The notes under the pieces: model-generated
Databases searched by the model: none
What the model was told of the DNA's origin: nothing
The model's input: the letters and a program-made list of their open reading frames with translations, nothing else
Shown here: positions 1 to 10,581 of the stretch, in pieces
Position numbering within the stretch: the stretch's first letter is position 1
Layout of the letters: each line of letters starts with the position of its first letter
Assembly: GCA_029204225.1 (NCBI GenBank)
Contig: CM055103.1
Location: 27,018,293 to 27,082,292 of the forward strand
Length of the DNA: 64,000 nt
Direction of reading: 5' to 3'
Source: Diphasiastrum complanatum
Taxonomy: Eukaryota; Streptophyta; Lycopodiopsida; Lycopodiales; Lycopodiaceae
Translations under genes and position numbers: made by a program

Positions 1-110
1 CCAACACTGAATATAATATGGAAAATGGTTTGAATACAGTGTTCGACCATCTGGTCGCCAAACATGGAACATGATATGAAACTGCTAAAAATAAAACAAC
101 AGAGCCACAA

Positions 111-1700
111 TCAATGCTCTGGCTTTGACTCAGACGAATGCTCTGGAGACAACTCAGGGCCCCAAGCTGACTCTCGCAGCCGATATCTGTGCTTGTCTGG
201 AGCTGGCATGGGCTGTGTATCAGAAGAGGAGGACTCGTCACTAGCATCATCCCAATCTGCCTCTGCATCAGCCCCCAAGCAAGCCAAACCAACACCACCT
301 GCTCCAGCTCGCTGTAATGCTGCAGCTCTAGCTGTACCTAGAGCCCTGCGTGGTCGTCCTCTCCTCCCTGGCAGTTTTTGTGCCTTGCCTTTCTTGTTCG
401 ATGCACCCTTGGGCCTTCTTGGTCTCTTGCGGACAAGAGGAGCTGTCAATGCCGTGTCACCCCCATGCAAATCACCTGGCTGGCTAGGCTGGGCCCAAGC
501 TGAGGCCGGTTGGGATAGGGAAGCAAAAGAGGGAACTCCCTGTGCAGCTGAGCGAGGATGATGAGCTCCTGGAGTGTGTGCCCGTGGGGTTGCTGCTGGT
601 GGAGGGACTAGCTGTGAAGGAGGCAAGTACAACGGCGATATGTACTGAAAGGGGCGCTGTGGTGGCCAGTACTGGTACATCCTGGGTGCTGCCAAAGGGG
701 GAGCCAGTGGAGTGGGTGCTGCCACTGGAGGAGCAGTTGGAGGAGCCACTGTGGATGTGGGCGCTGCGAGAGAAAACCTGGGCACAGATGGTGGCCTGCC
801 ATGGAGACCTGGTGCTGCAGAAGTGGACGACGATGGAGGGGCTGCAGGCTTGAATGGCATCGGTGGCACTGGAGGAGTTGTGCGGCGCACATATACCCTC
901 TAAGGAGCTGGTGGAACTATGGGCACCTCGTGCGGTTGCTCTGGCTGGGACTCTGTGTATGGCATGCTGGCAAGAGATGAAGGGTGTGCCCTGACACTCG
1001 GCATCTGCTGGGCCTCTGAATCAAATTTGGCAATCAGGTCCTCCAGCTGGGCATCTATATACAAATGCTCTGGGCTCTGGGCCTCATCCTGTGCACCATC
1101 CACTGAATCATCCTGTGCACCAACCTCTGAACCATCCCGTGCCTCATCATGTGCACCCTGTAGACCCTGCATGGCTTCCCAATTTGTGCAATCAAAGTCA
1201 TCTAGTGCCTCCTCTGGTGTGCTGTCGTAGTAACGGCCATGACTTTGTGCTGCACGCATCCAAACATCTGCGGGACCGGCATCTAAACCACTCTGCCCTC
1301 TATCAAGAGCCTCCTCCATCATGTCGACATAGGTAGGTATGCCACTGGCCCCCCCTGTGTGCCCTGCTTGTCTGCCGGTATAACCCGTGCCATGTGTCCC
1401 ACCTCTACCACTTGATGCACTTGTGACCCCTGCTCGTGGCGTGTGCCCTACACCTGTATAATCTGCCTCATCCCTCTCTGGTCTGGCAAACACAACCCGA
1501 ATGGGCTCATCCTCTGACACTGGCTCATCTGCTTCATACAATGGAGGCTCTCTGTGCTCAAGCCCAAGCTCTCTCTCTCATCTCGGCAAGCTCCCTCTCT
1601 CTCTCTCTGCCATCAACTGTGTGCCCAGGTCATCTACAGGCATGGGATGGGTGCTGTCCGTAGGCAAGTCGACCTGGCGCTCCAAATCTGATATCTTCGT
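111..1700 (-). pseudogene. hAT transposase C-terminal tail with AT-hook motifs
   Basis: Downstream of the dimerisation domain the gene continues as a Pro/Ala/Gln-rich tail. A short exon (about 1590-1710) follows an acceptor ending TTGCAG and reads 'TKISDLERQVDLPTDSTHP'. After a frameshift the frame from 1541 to 111 is open except for a single TAG at 900-902. Near its end it has two basic patches, 'KRPRRPKG' and 'GRRGRPRRALG'; the second holds the RGRPR core of an AT-hook, a minor-groove DNA-binding motif. The low-complexity make-up means the long frame alone is weak evidence; its position after the hAT domain is what supports it. Confidence 0.65.
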
Positions 1701-1759
1701 CTGCAAGACCAAAATTGAGCGTGTCAGGAAAACAACTCGATCAAAAATTGAAACCTACA

Positions 1760-2402
1760 TTTTAGTGAGACGTCAACCAACATGCAATGGGAGAATAGCT
1801 TTTCACCTGCAATGCGCTCGTAATGGTCGGCAGTCTCCTGGAGAGACGTGCGTTGGTGCTACAGAACACCAACTGCTCCAACTGACTCACTGACAACCTG
1901 TTTCTTCTCCTCGTGTGAATGAGTGCCCATGTGCTCCAATTACGCTCACACACGGAGGCAGCGCAGTCCTGTGGTACGTGCAATGAAATGGTTCAGCACA
2001 CGTGCACGGGTGGAACGTCAACGAAACACAGCAAGGGAGGATGAGATGAGATGCATACTTGTGAAAGGACCCGCAGTGCAAGACGTTGTATGGATGGATA
2101 GGTGCTGCCGAACATGGTCCACCAGGTAATGGGGAGCTGCTTCCTCTCTGGATCCTGAGCAGCCGGGTGACCGAACGTGCCCATGCCGAAACGAAATGCA
2201 GCGAGCTCCTCCATGAGCCTGATAGGATCCAAACCAATGTGTGGACCCACCCTGTGAATGTACTGAAGCCAATCGGCCTCGAGTTCCCTGTCTGCGATTT
2301 GTGTCGGAGAGAGAAAGAGGGGATGCAGCATGTGTGCAACGCTGTGGATACTCCTGTGGAAGTAGTTCCACCGCGTCTCCCATATGAACTTCAGCTCTGT
2401 CA
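1760..2402 (-). pseudogene. hAT transposase, C-terminal dimerisation region
   Basis: Two exons can be read. The first (about 2072-2402) contains 'RELEADWLQYIHRVG' and 'ITWWTMFGSTYPSIQRLALR', the WW..G..P.L..LA pattern of the hAT dimerisation domain. It ends at a probable donor (GTATGC on the minus strand). The second exon (about 1760-1963) starts after an acceptor ending CCACAG and reads 'CERNWSTWALIHTRRRNRLS', a highly typical hAT C-terminal motif, followed by 'QLEQLVFCSTNARL'. A donor GTGAAA near 1790 probably starts the next intron. Both exons are open, so this part is better preserved than the catalytic part. Confidence 0.85.
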
Positions 2403-2516
2403 TCCTGCAGTTGAGAGGCATGTGGTTTAGGGCATTAAGAAAAACCGTAACATTCACAGAAAAACAAACTAGCAACCATGGAAAAGATAAAGAACAATTA
2501 CAACACTGTACCGCTT

Positions 2517-3010
2517 ACCTCTCTGGCTGCAAGATGGGCAATTGCAGGAACTGTCCAATCCGGTCCATGAGCTCATACACCAGTCCAAGTGTCGACCCCT
2601 CGCTGTCAGCCATGCGGAGCACAATGTAGAGTGGTCAAAGCAGTCCTGACAATGTCTGTGCATCCCTCCAGAATTGGTCTCCCCACACCGTGGAAGAGAA
2701 GTGCTCCCCATCCTCAGTGTGCTGAAACGTACTGGCACGCCAAAGATCACTGGCAACCATCTGTAGAAGCTGCGCCCTACACCTGATAAGACGGTCGATG
2801 ACCACCAAGTCAATTGCAAAGCGTGTGGGGGCTGGCTTACGGAGGTCCAGATGGCTGAATACCCGGAACATGGCAAGAACACGCCTCTTTCTGGTGACAA
2901 AAGTCACCAGGAAGAGGGCCTCTCGGACGATGGCTCTAAATCAGGGAAGTGCTCCTATGTCCCCCATCAGAAGGTCTATGCCGTGCGCTGCACAGGGGGT
3001 ATGAACAATA
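2517..3010 (-). pseudogene. hAT transposase, middle region
   Basis: Reading leftward this segment carries 'TPCAAHGIDLLMGDIG', then 'FVTRKRRVLAMFRVFSHLD', 'TRFAIDLVVIDRLIRCRAQL' and 'WGDQFWRDAQTLSGLL', continuing to 'VLRMADSEGSTLGLVYELMD'. This is the usual order for the helical insertion region of plant hAT transposases with DUF659. The segment ends at a consensus splice donor (GTAAGC on the minus strand, around 2516), and a matching acceptor (CTGCAG) lies near 2402, so a 110-bp intron is likely. One stop interrupts it after GDIGALP and another after LSGLL. Confidence 0.75.
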
Positions 3011-3026
3011 TGAGGGAACTCGGCCT

Positions 3027-3542
3027 CTAGCAGTACACCACACCCATCTGAATGCAATTCGTGGCATTGTCCGTCACCACCGTGACGACATGCTGTGGGC
3101 CTATGGCTAGGATGGAAGACCTGATGACATCAAACATGAACTTTGCAGATATGACTCTCCCCCCCCTGCTGCAATCCACTGCCCTCAAAAATTGTGTGCC
3201 CATGCAGCTGGAGACCAGTATGTTGAGGATCGGCCTCCTCCTGACATCAGTCCAGCCATCGGACATGATGCTGCAATCGTAAGTGGCCCAGTGTCGACGC
3301 AGAGGCTCCATCTCTCTAGACAAGGACTCAACCGTATCCCTCAGCATGTGTGTGCAGACAACCTCTGAACTAGGGACTCTCCAGCTAGGGCTGACAGACT
3401 GTGCAAGGCGGAAGGCCCTTCTGAAGGGCTCAGAGTCGGTGATGGCAAAGGGTAGGTTCAGGTCGTAAATTAGACTGGCCACGACCTGTGTGGCCACTCT
3501 GTCCATGTGCGGCTGATGCGCGCCGTGAATGGTCTGCTGCAC
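3027..3542 (-). pseudogene. hAT transposase, DUF659-like region
   Basis: The 171-codon frame contains the motifs of the DUF659 part of hAT transposases: 'VVASLIYDLNLPFAITDSE' near the start, 'IMSDGWTDVRRRPILNIL' in the middle and 'VVTDNATNCIQMG' near the end. The Asp residues in the SDGWTD and TDNA motifs are the expected catalytic acidic positions of this family. After TDNATNCIQMG the expected cysteine/histidine motif 'TPCAAHGIDLLMGDIG' appears in another frame at about 2935-3000, so a frameshift separates them. The upstream proline-rich part (3470-3811) overlaps in a different frame, indicating a second frameshift close to 3540. Confidence 0.85.
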
Positions 3543-3847
3543 AAGGGCTCTCCCTGGTGGGCGATGGGTGGTGGACCTCCAGCACGGTGCACCAACCGTG
3601 ACGGGAATGGACGATGACGCGACAGGCTGGGCACTGGTGGATGCATCGGCTGTAGACTGGAATGGGGAGAGTGGGATGCACTGGCAGGGATGGGTGCAGC
3701 AGCATAGGTGGGGTGCACTGGTGGAGGGGCAACATCTGGCATGGGGTACGAAAACTGCTGGCTGAGGAGGTCATCCGGATGGGAAGGGAAGGAAGAAGGG
3801 ATCTCTTCCACATCCTTGAAGGCCCCAACAGTAGCATCCTGGGCCTG

Positions 3848-3880
<33 letters not shown>
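3848..3880. repeat. (TA)n microsatellite, left flank of MITE
   Basis: An almost pure TA dinucleotide run with one G interruption. Together with the run at 4154-4196 it brackets a GC-rich hairpin element, which suggests the element inserted into a TA microsatellite. Confidence 0.95.
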
Positions 3881-3884
3881 TAAC

Positions 3885-4151
3885 AGGAATGAGGGTCCGG
3901 GCCGGAATGCCCACGTCCGGCGTCCGGACCCGTACGCGTCGGACCCCTGGACGCGGGGTCGGATGCGTCCAATTTTTTTTTTAAATTAGAAAAAAACAGA
4001 TGTGTCCGGGGTATGGACGGACGCGTCCGGGGGCCTTGACGCCATTTTTAAATTTTTTTTTTTTCTAAAATAAAAAAAAAAAAATCGACGCGTCCGAACG
4101 CGGACGCGGATGCCCGTCCGGACGCGCGCTCGCGTCCGGGTCCTGCTTCCT
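3885..4151. mobile_element. CpG-rich MITE-like inverted-repeat element
   Basis: A 267-bp segment whose ends are imperfect inverted repeats: the left end reads AGGAATGAGGGTCCGGGC and the reverse complement of the right end reads AGGAAGCAGGACCCGGAC. Both arms are packed with CG-containing words (GTCCGGACGCG and similar), and the centre holds T-rich and A-rich runs that also pair. There is no coding capacity. It has the size and shape of a MITE and is embedded in TA repeats on both sides, as in microsatellite-targeting MITEs such as rice Micron. The family is not identified. Confidence 0.7.
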
Positions 4152-4152
4152 T

Positions 4153-4153
<1 letters not shown>

Positions 4154-4196
<43 letters not shown>
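4154..4196. repeat. (AT)n microsatellite, right flank of MITE
   Basis: A pure AT dinucleotide run of about 43 bases directly next to the right arm of the MITE-like element. Confidence 0.97.
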
Positions 4197-4199
<3 letters not shown>

Positions 4200-4200
<1 letters not shown>

Positions 4201-4735
4201 ACCCCCAAGGGGTAAGCAACCATCTCTTTTCTCTCAGAAAAAGCATAACAAGATTCAAATCCAACAACTAGCAAATCCAAATAATAACAAGATCATAAGA
4301 AAACATGAGAGATGGAGCAAGAAAGAAGAGCATGGACATCGAATTGCAAATTGGTAGAGTTTCCACCTTCTTGATTGAAAATAAGAAATGAGTTACAAGG
4401 CATCACTATTTATAATGGATTCTAGGGCACTTGTCCTCAAAGCCTATTGGCTAATTCCTACCTCCCTCCTTATTTGAATTTTGAAATTGGGGGGCACCTA
4501 CTTTTATTCACTCACTTGACTATGAGGCCTTGTGACATTTCATTCCTGCAATTTGGCCTAAAGTCCTTTTAGTAACTTCTAATTAATCAAATAACTATGT
4601 AATCGTCGGGTTGGACTTACATACCAAATCCCTCTCACTTATTAACTAGGATCAGGTTTGCCTCGATATCCACAAACCCCTCAACAGTATCTCTCACCAA
4701 AACTGGTGGCGGTCCCATGACACCTCGCGAGAATC
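4200..4735 (-). other. Noncoding 3' flank of the coiled-coil gene, LTR-like
   Basis: No coding frame is visible. On the minus strand the stretch contains a TATAAAT box (around 4411-4419) and a possible LTR-type start, TGTTGAGGGG, near 4690. It follows directly after the 3' end of the coiled-coil gene, which is where a 3' LTR would lie. I could not find a matching second copy near 7.7-8.3 kb, so the LTR reading is only a suggestion. Confidence 0.3.
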
Positions 4736-4736
4736 T

Positions 4737-7700
4737 TTATTTGGGACTTTGATTCGCCTCACGCCGGATCTTTATCAAATGGTAGGTGACTCTCTCGGTA
4801 AATTCCATGCGAGGCTCATTGAAATCACGATCATGTGGTGAGAAATTTATGCGCTCCGGACAACCATAGTTGCATCGAACCGCGGTTTGAACCATCGAAC
4901 CGTTCGGAACCGGTTCGAACCATTTTTGCCCTGTACCCAAAAAAAAAAAAAACGGCTCGAACCGTTTGCCGATTACCCAGCTAGCCGGTTTGAATCGGGA
5001 CGAACCAGGATGAATCGGCCGATTCGATTTGGCTTGCAACACTGCTGACAACCAATTGGATGTCGTCCAGGTAATAAATTTTCTTTCCCAAGAGCCTCCG
5101 AACATAGCCGCACGGTAGTACAATCTTGCAAGTGGCAATTGATCTTGAACTTGCTCGGATGCCATTGGCTTATTTGGATCAAATGTTAATGCCGACAAAC
5201 AATCATCCCACCTGCATGATACGGATGCGAGACAAGCCAAGTCTTTTGCAAATAAAGTTGACTGCGTAACCGTCGGATCTGGCGAGGTTTGGTACTTTTG
5301 CGCGTATGCCTGAAGTGCTCTAATAACTTCCACTGATATGTTCCACTTGAAGGGTTGGTGGATGATTGGCCAGTTCGGAGTATTGATCGTTATGCTGTCC
5401 AATGGCACTCCACATTCAGCCCACTTATTTATTTGTGGCATCGGGACATCGGGCTTGCCACATAACTCCTTATTGATTTTGGAGTTTTCTCAAAAGCAAT
5501 TCTTCTCCAAGCTGGTTGCTTGCCCAAAGTTGGCAGCTTGTCCAATTCTTTGCCCTTTTCGATCTCAGATGTCTTGAATTTGATGACCCAGCCACCCTGG
5601 GAGGATTCATGTGGATGTCGCAAAAATTCTTGGATCCCCTCCTCGACGGTGACTGGTCTCTTGAACGCTTGTTTTTGCTGAAATACTTCGTGTTCATGGC
5701 CCTGCTTGTACTTCAGTAACTTCCTCAGCTTGCCCAAGATTAACATCCATCAAACCAATACCTGTATCCTCTTGCCCCTGATCCGGATTAACCTGTGGTG
5801 GCAAAAAAGTAGGCATAATAGGTATCTGGATCTGTGGAGTTGCTTGAAGCGCGGTAGCTGCTGACTATTCATGGCCCTTGATTATCTTTCTGGCTTTCAC
5901 TAACTCCTGTGCGACCAACTGCTTATAAGAATCATATTTCTTTTGAAACCCCTCCAAGATAGTCTTGTAGGTGTCTACCTTGTGCAACAAATAATTGATT
6001 TCATGCTGCGATACCGGCCTCGTTGCCACTGGTGTATGCAACAAATTATCTCTTTCTGCAGCCACGGTATGCAGCTCATTCAAAATTCTTTGCTTCTCCA
6101 ACTGAGCCATATCCAATTGTCCCTGGAGCAAAGGTACTTGTTGCTTGGCCTCTTGGACTGCTTGGTCGACTTGGTCTTGGGCCTTTGATAGTGGATCCTG
6201 TAACTTGCCCACATAAATCCTGCAGGGCATCATCATGCTGCTGGATTGTTTTTAATTCTTCTGTCAACTTGGCCTCGTGCCGCTGTGCAACTTGCAGCTC
6301 TCTATTCACCTCGATCAGCTTCTGGCTTATTAAAGTGTTTTTACTGCCCAGGTCTATATCCGCTTCTTAAAAGAATTCTTTCTGGATCATTTTTCCCAGG
6401 TGAGAATGAATTCCTAGGATATCACCAGAATCAAGAGTGGTACCCGGCGCGCTCGTTGCTGCTGCAGCTTCTGGTTGTGCTTGTTGTCCGGACTGTAGGA
6501 TTGCCTGTGGATCTTCTTCTTCAAAATTATCTTCACCTTCGAAGCCTTCTGGCATGGTGGCATAAAAAATCTTTGGAGAACGCGTGCCAGCAGGGATCGA
6601 CAACGTGTCTGGAGCTTGATAGGCAACAGATGGTGATGCTGACCTATCCTTTGGTGTAGTAGTGTCCAATTCTTGTGAAGCGTCCTGGAAATGATCAAAT
6701 CCTATTCCGGGAGAGCTAGGATTGAATGGAGGAGGGCTATTTGGCATGAGGAAAGTGATGGACGTGTCAAGTGGATTGGGACCATTGATCAGATCCAGGA
6801 ACATTTGTGTTGAGGGTGACACAGCCTTCGGTTGGGGGGATGGTTGAACCAATTGTTATAGAAGGCAATGTCGAGGAATCTGAAGCGAGGGTAGCTGCAG
6901 AGGATGAGGGAATAGGAAGGTCTGAACGAGTAGTAGCAGGCCAAACCGGCGCAGCTGGCTGTGGTTGCTGAGTACGACGTCGGTCCGTGGGATTTGAGTG
7001 GGGTGAAATGATCTCGCTGCGGACCCGTCGCCTACTCTGTGAGGTGCTCGCTTGGTGTGATGATTCCGCAGGTGCCGTTTGGTAGATGGCTAATACTGAT
7101 GCAGCTTGGAACCCGTGCACCTTGCTCTCCAAAAATGATGCGGCCAAGGACGAGAGAAGAGAGCCTGCTGCGAACCGTTTTTTCGTATTGGACTTGATCG
7201 CTCTCTTCAACTCTCCAAGAACCATCTTATGCTAGTCATAAGGCTGGACTTTCCCCTTATCAAAATCAGCATGTGATCGAACCACACGGTAGAGGATTTG
7301 AGATACGATCCTCTCCTAATGCAGGTTTTCCACCATCAAAAAGTTATTCAGGTGCTGTGAAGCTGCCTGAACGATAGGGTCTCTGATGGCCTCTATCAAA
7401 TAGCCATCATTGGTGTGGTACTGAACTACCCGGGTGTCGATGTAGGGCTTAATGACATTATTGGCCACTTTATGGGATGGATTGGCCCTAGGTCCAAATA
7501 TAATGCCTATGGCAGCAAGGGCTGCCACGTGCCGAAGGCCATGCTGATAAACTCCATACAGATTCGGTTTGGAAATGCAGTGGCATGGATCCCCATCGCT
7601 TTGAGCAGAGGCTCAGCAAGGGTCAACCATTCAGCCACTCTGTCAGTGCTAGCTAAAGCCATGATGTCCGTTGAGGTTGGAACATCACACTAAATGATGG

Positions 7701-7740
7701 ATTGGGGAGGAGCAGAGGTATCAGTATCGGTGGACGACAT
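4737..7740 (-). pseudogene. Decayed coiled-coil gene (cc-1), mobile-element-like, function unknown
   Basis: A chain of same-strand frames spans about 3 kb. It starts near 7740 with 'MSSTDTDTSAPPQS', continues with a helical segment (7316-7528), a Ser/Thr/Pro-rich linker (6367-7225), a Gln/Glu-rich coiled coil (5865-6350, e.g. 'LQVAQRHEAKLTEELKTIQQ') and a C-terminal part (4737-5746) with 'NWPIIHQPFKWNISVEVIRA'. The frames at 7528 and 7225 are in phase and separated by TAG stops; elsewhere frameshifts intervene. No reverse transcriptase, integrase, zinc knuckle or transposase motif was found. It resembles a gag-like or plant-transposon-like protein but I do not recognise the family. The TATA box at 7889-7898 suits a promoter for it. 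Confidence 0.5.
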
Positions 7741-7888
7741 GATGGTAGTAGGCAAAGTAGGCAAAAGGATAGATCAGATAGCTGGAAAGTGTATCAGAAG
7801 GCTGGAAGAAAGTTTTCAGAAAGTTTGGTCGTGGGAAAAATTTGCAAGAGCTTCGTTATTACTGATGAGAAAGGAACTCGAATTCGGC

Positions 7889-7898
7889 CCTTATATAG
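7889..7898 (-). promoter_or_regulatory. TATA box upstream of the cc-1 gene
   Basis: The minus strand reads CTATATAAGG about 150 bases upstream of the first Met codon (7740) of the coiled-coil gene, a plausible distance for a plant RNA polymerase II promoter with a short leader. Confidence 0.45.
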
Positions 7899-7984
7899 GC
7901 AAATTTGGAGGGTCTATTAGACAAAGTGCTAGTTTGGCTGATCAGTTTTGGACAAAAATTGACACATGTTCAGTACTGCTTCCA

Positions 7985-8250
7985 GAAATCTCGACGAAGG
8001 TCTCTGGCCAATGGTGGAGCTCGACGAAGGTTCTACCCTCGCCTAATTTCAACTCTCGCCCAGGTACTGCATTTAATGACTTTTTTCAAGGTTTCAACCC
8101 TTGCCCAACTTAATTTTGCTATTCTGAATCCATCTGTCAGGTCAACGAAGGTTCATAATGACTCCTTGATGCTCGGCGAAGGTTCCCAATGTGACCTAGA
8201 GCTGAAAACTGGTACTTTTTCTGCAACCCAACCTTCGCCCAACTCAATAT
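7985..8250. repeat. Interspersed CGAAGGTT / AACCTTCG motif cluster
   Basis: The words CGACGAAGGTT, CAACGAAGGTT and GGCGAAGGTT occur repeatedly, with the inverted form ACCTTCGCCCAAC near 8231 and related words (CCTCGCC, CTCGCCC) between. The cluster lies upstream of the TATA box on the minus strand and immediately before the copia LTR on the plus strand. It could be part of a U3 or promoter region. Confidence 0.4.
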
Positions 8251-8270
8251 AGGTAAATCTTATTTCCACA

Positions 8271-8572
8271 TGTTATTGGGCCTCTCATCGAGGGGTGTAG
8301 ATATACTAGATGGGGTTAACCAACTTCAAGGCCTCTTCATTTTCTGCACTAGGGGTTGAATTCTAATTTTAGAAGTGTTAGCAGGAGCAGAGATACTCAT
8401 CAGTTATGATATGGATAATTCTTGAGTTTGTTGCAGGAGACTCGCAAGGAATCAATAATTGGCTGTATTTAATTTTTTCAAATTGTTAGTTGGGGACTGT
8501 TGTTTGCCTCATCTTTTGGTCTATTGTGCTCAATGTGATGCTAAATTTGTGATTGAGCTTATGTTCACAACA
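8271..8572 (+). mobile_element. Solo or truncated copia-type LTR relic
   Basis: The 302-bp stretch begins TGTTATTGGG and ends TTCACAACA, the usual TGTT...AACA ends of plant copia LTRs, and is followed at once by a degenerate primer-binding site. No intact gag or pol follows. Confidence 0.55.
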
Positions 8573-8585
8573 CGGTATTAGAGCG
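8573..8585 (+). promoter_or_regulatory. Degenerate tRNA-Met primer-binding site
   Basis: CGGTATTAGAGCG differs from the plant initiator tRNA-Met primer-binding site TGGTATCAGAGCG at two positions, both C/T exchanges. It directly abuts the LTR end at 8572. Confidence 0.55.
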
Positions 8586-10581
8586 CTTTTCAAGGAATGT
8601 GGAATTTCTTTTCTTCGCCAACTTCAGCGATTGATCTTGAGGAGCCATTCTTTTCAGCAGTTGATTTGTAGGAGAATCTTCCGGCAACAACTGACATGAG
8701 GGGGGTGATATAGCATTCTCACTTTCCAGCCATCTTATGCATTTGACCCACTAGAGGTATTCTTTTCTCCCAATGGTAGCAATCCAGCATGATTGGTAGT
8801 CTCCTTGCTTCTGAGCTAGTTCTATGAATGATTGAGACCGAGTTGCTTCTACCACCAGCGACTTCATTCTAGATCCATTATCTGTGAGTGATTGGATATT
8901 CAATCCTATCTTCTTGCCCCACTGCGAGTCTCACAATTTCTAGCGGCCAACAATTCACTTTCAGGTTTATTCCTAACATAGATTAGAGCACGTCTAGCAG
9001 TTACTACTGTTATTTTTACCAGTGATAAGAAAGCGGGATAGTGGTATTGCTTTTCCAACTTTACACAGAGCAGTATTTACTAGTCAAGTCTTCTGTAAGG
9101 ATAGTCCATAGTGCTCTACAATGTACATGCTACCACTAAGTCATTTTTTATCATGAGTTCTACTAGTCATCATGATGCAAACTTCATGTGCCTTTGCTAG
9201 TGCTGATAGTGAGGAACCCATGCCACTAGGGTTATTGTGTTAGAGTAGTTGACAGAAGGTACAAGCCATTCTATTTAGCAAAGGGTGCAGTAGCACAACA
9301 ATTCGTCCAAGAATATTCCTCCTAGATGACTACTACATGTGTTCCAGGGCATGATTTCATTCCTCGAGTCTTATTGATTCACAATCTATCTCGTACTACT
9401 TCTGTCATCTTTGATCCTATACGTTTGAACTTTGAATCGAAATTGAAAAGTTACAACTTACTTTGAAAAACAAAATCAAATAGCATTTGAGCGTACAATG
9501 AATTTATGAACTATATAGTGAAAACCGAATAGCTAGTATCGAACTATACACATGTGACAAATAATACATATGCTATGAGCTGAACAGTGAATAGTTAATA
9601 TTGAATCTAGAGTCATGATTCATGAGTCAACTGTAGTTTACTGTCTGTCATAGTAATGTACTAGTAGAATCTAGGTAAACCGTGAAATATTGAGTCTTGA
9701 CCTAGATTTTAGAATCTAGACTATTGTATTAGTAGTGCCAAAAAAAATTATAGAAATTTGTCGACTCTAGTTGAAACATTGGATGGTTTCTTAATTTTTG
9801 GTACATTGGAAAGGGACATCAGATGGCGAGGAACTTGGGAGAGGGGAGATTAGTGAAGACTGAACTTCTCTGGTTTGCTCCCTTTAGGAGAGGCTAGTCT
9901 GGAGCTATAGTTTGTTTGGGTGGCACGTGTCGGTATTTTATTGGTGCAGGGTAATTCAAAGTTATCGACTTGCGGCAGTGTGCTCAATTGCCAATGGTTA
10001 TAACACGTCCATGTTGGCGAAGGTGACCCCACTTGTACTATGTACATAGAGGTGGATCTCCATGAGTTGCACATTCATTCTCTCTTGGAGACCGAAAAGC
10101 TCTTCCCACGCGGTTAGACCAGGATGTGATCTTGCTGCAAGTTGTAAGTATGCAAAGGTTGAAGCTAGGATGTGGTGGTATGGGATGCCATAGCCGGCGG
10201 GGGTGAGATGGTTGTATTTCTATCGATGGGTGGTAACAGAGTGTCACCTGATTGTGTCCTTACCTTGATCAATTCTGATGATGAGGGTTTCTAACACAAG
10301 GACAACAATAAGACAATCAGTAGCTGTAAAACTGTTTATGAAGCTGTTATTTACCTCGATTGGCTTATTGCAACTTGTAGTGAAAAGTTGGGTGCTCGAG
10401 TTCAAGTTGTCACAATCTTATCTTATCTATATACTATTATCTTCCAAGGTCTCCGACTATTTTTTTAACTCTGTCCGTGGTTCTTTTGAAGGGCAAAACT
10501 CGATATTTGGTTACAGATCGTACAACTGCTTATACTTGCCTCTGGCTTGTGCCTGATATTCTGTTTTTTTCTTCTCTACAG
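8586..10581. other. Noncoding stretch upstream of the OMA1 exon
   Basis: No coding region could be supported. The first kilobase may be decayed copia leader and gag, but no motif confirms it. The part from 9430 to 9730 is AT-rich with short repeated words (such as GAATAG, CTAGTA). If the OMA1 exon is part of a real gene, this whole region and perhaps everything back to position 1 would be intron. The last bases (10563-10581) are a polypyrimidine tract ending in TACAG. Confidence 0.4.

Larger units (their letters stand above)
111..3830 (-). mobile_element. hAT-superfamily transposon, decayed transposase gene
   Basis: This is a cut-and-paste DNA transposon whose transposase gene reads leftward. 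In order it shows a proline-rich N-terminal stretch (3470-3811), a DUF659-like catalytic segment (3027-3542), a middle segment (2517-3026), a hAT C-terminal dimerisation segment (about 1760-2402) and a long proline/alanine tail (111-1700). The 5' end stops at a TA microsatellite, so the BED zinc finger expected at the N terminus is missing. I saw no terminal inverted repeats; the left end may lie outside the window. Frameshifts near 3540 and 3030 and several stops indicate a dead copy. Assignment to hAT rests on the DUF659 and dimerisation motifs. Confidence 0.85.

Noticed and set aside
64-853. Plus-strand frames of 165 and 103 codons
   Set aside because: They mirror the minus-strand proline/alanine-rich hAT tail and have no motif of their own.
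4065-4280. 71-codon frame with an Ile-Tyr repeat
   Set aside because: Translation of the (AT)n microsatellite and the MITE arm.
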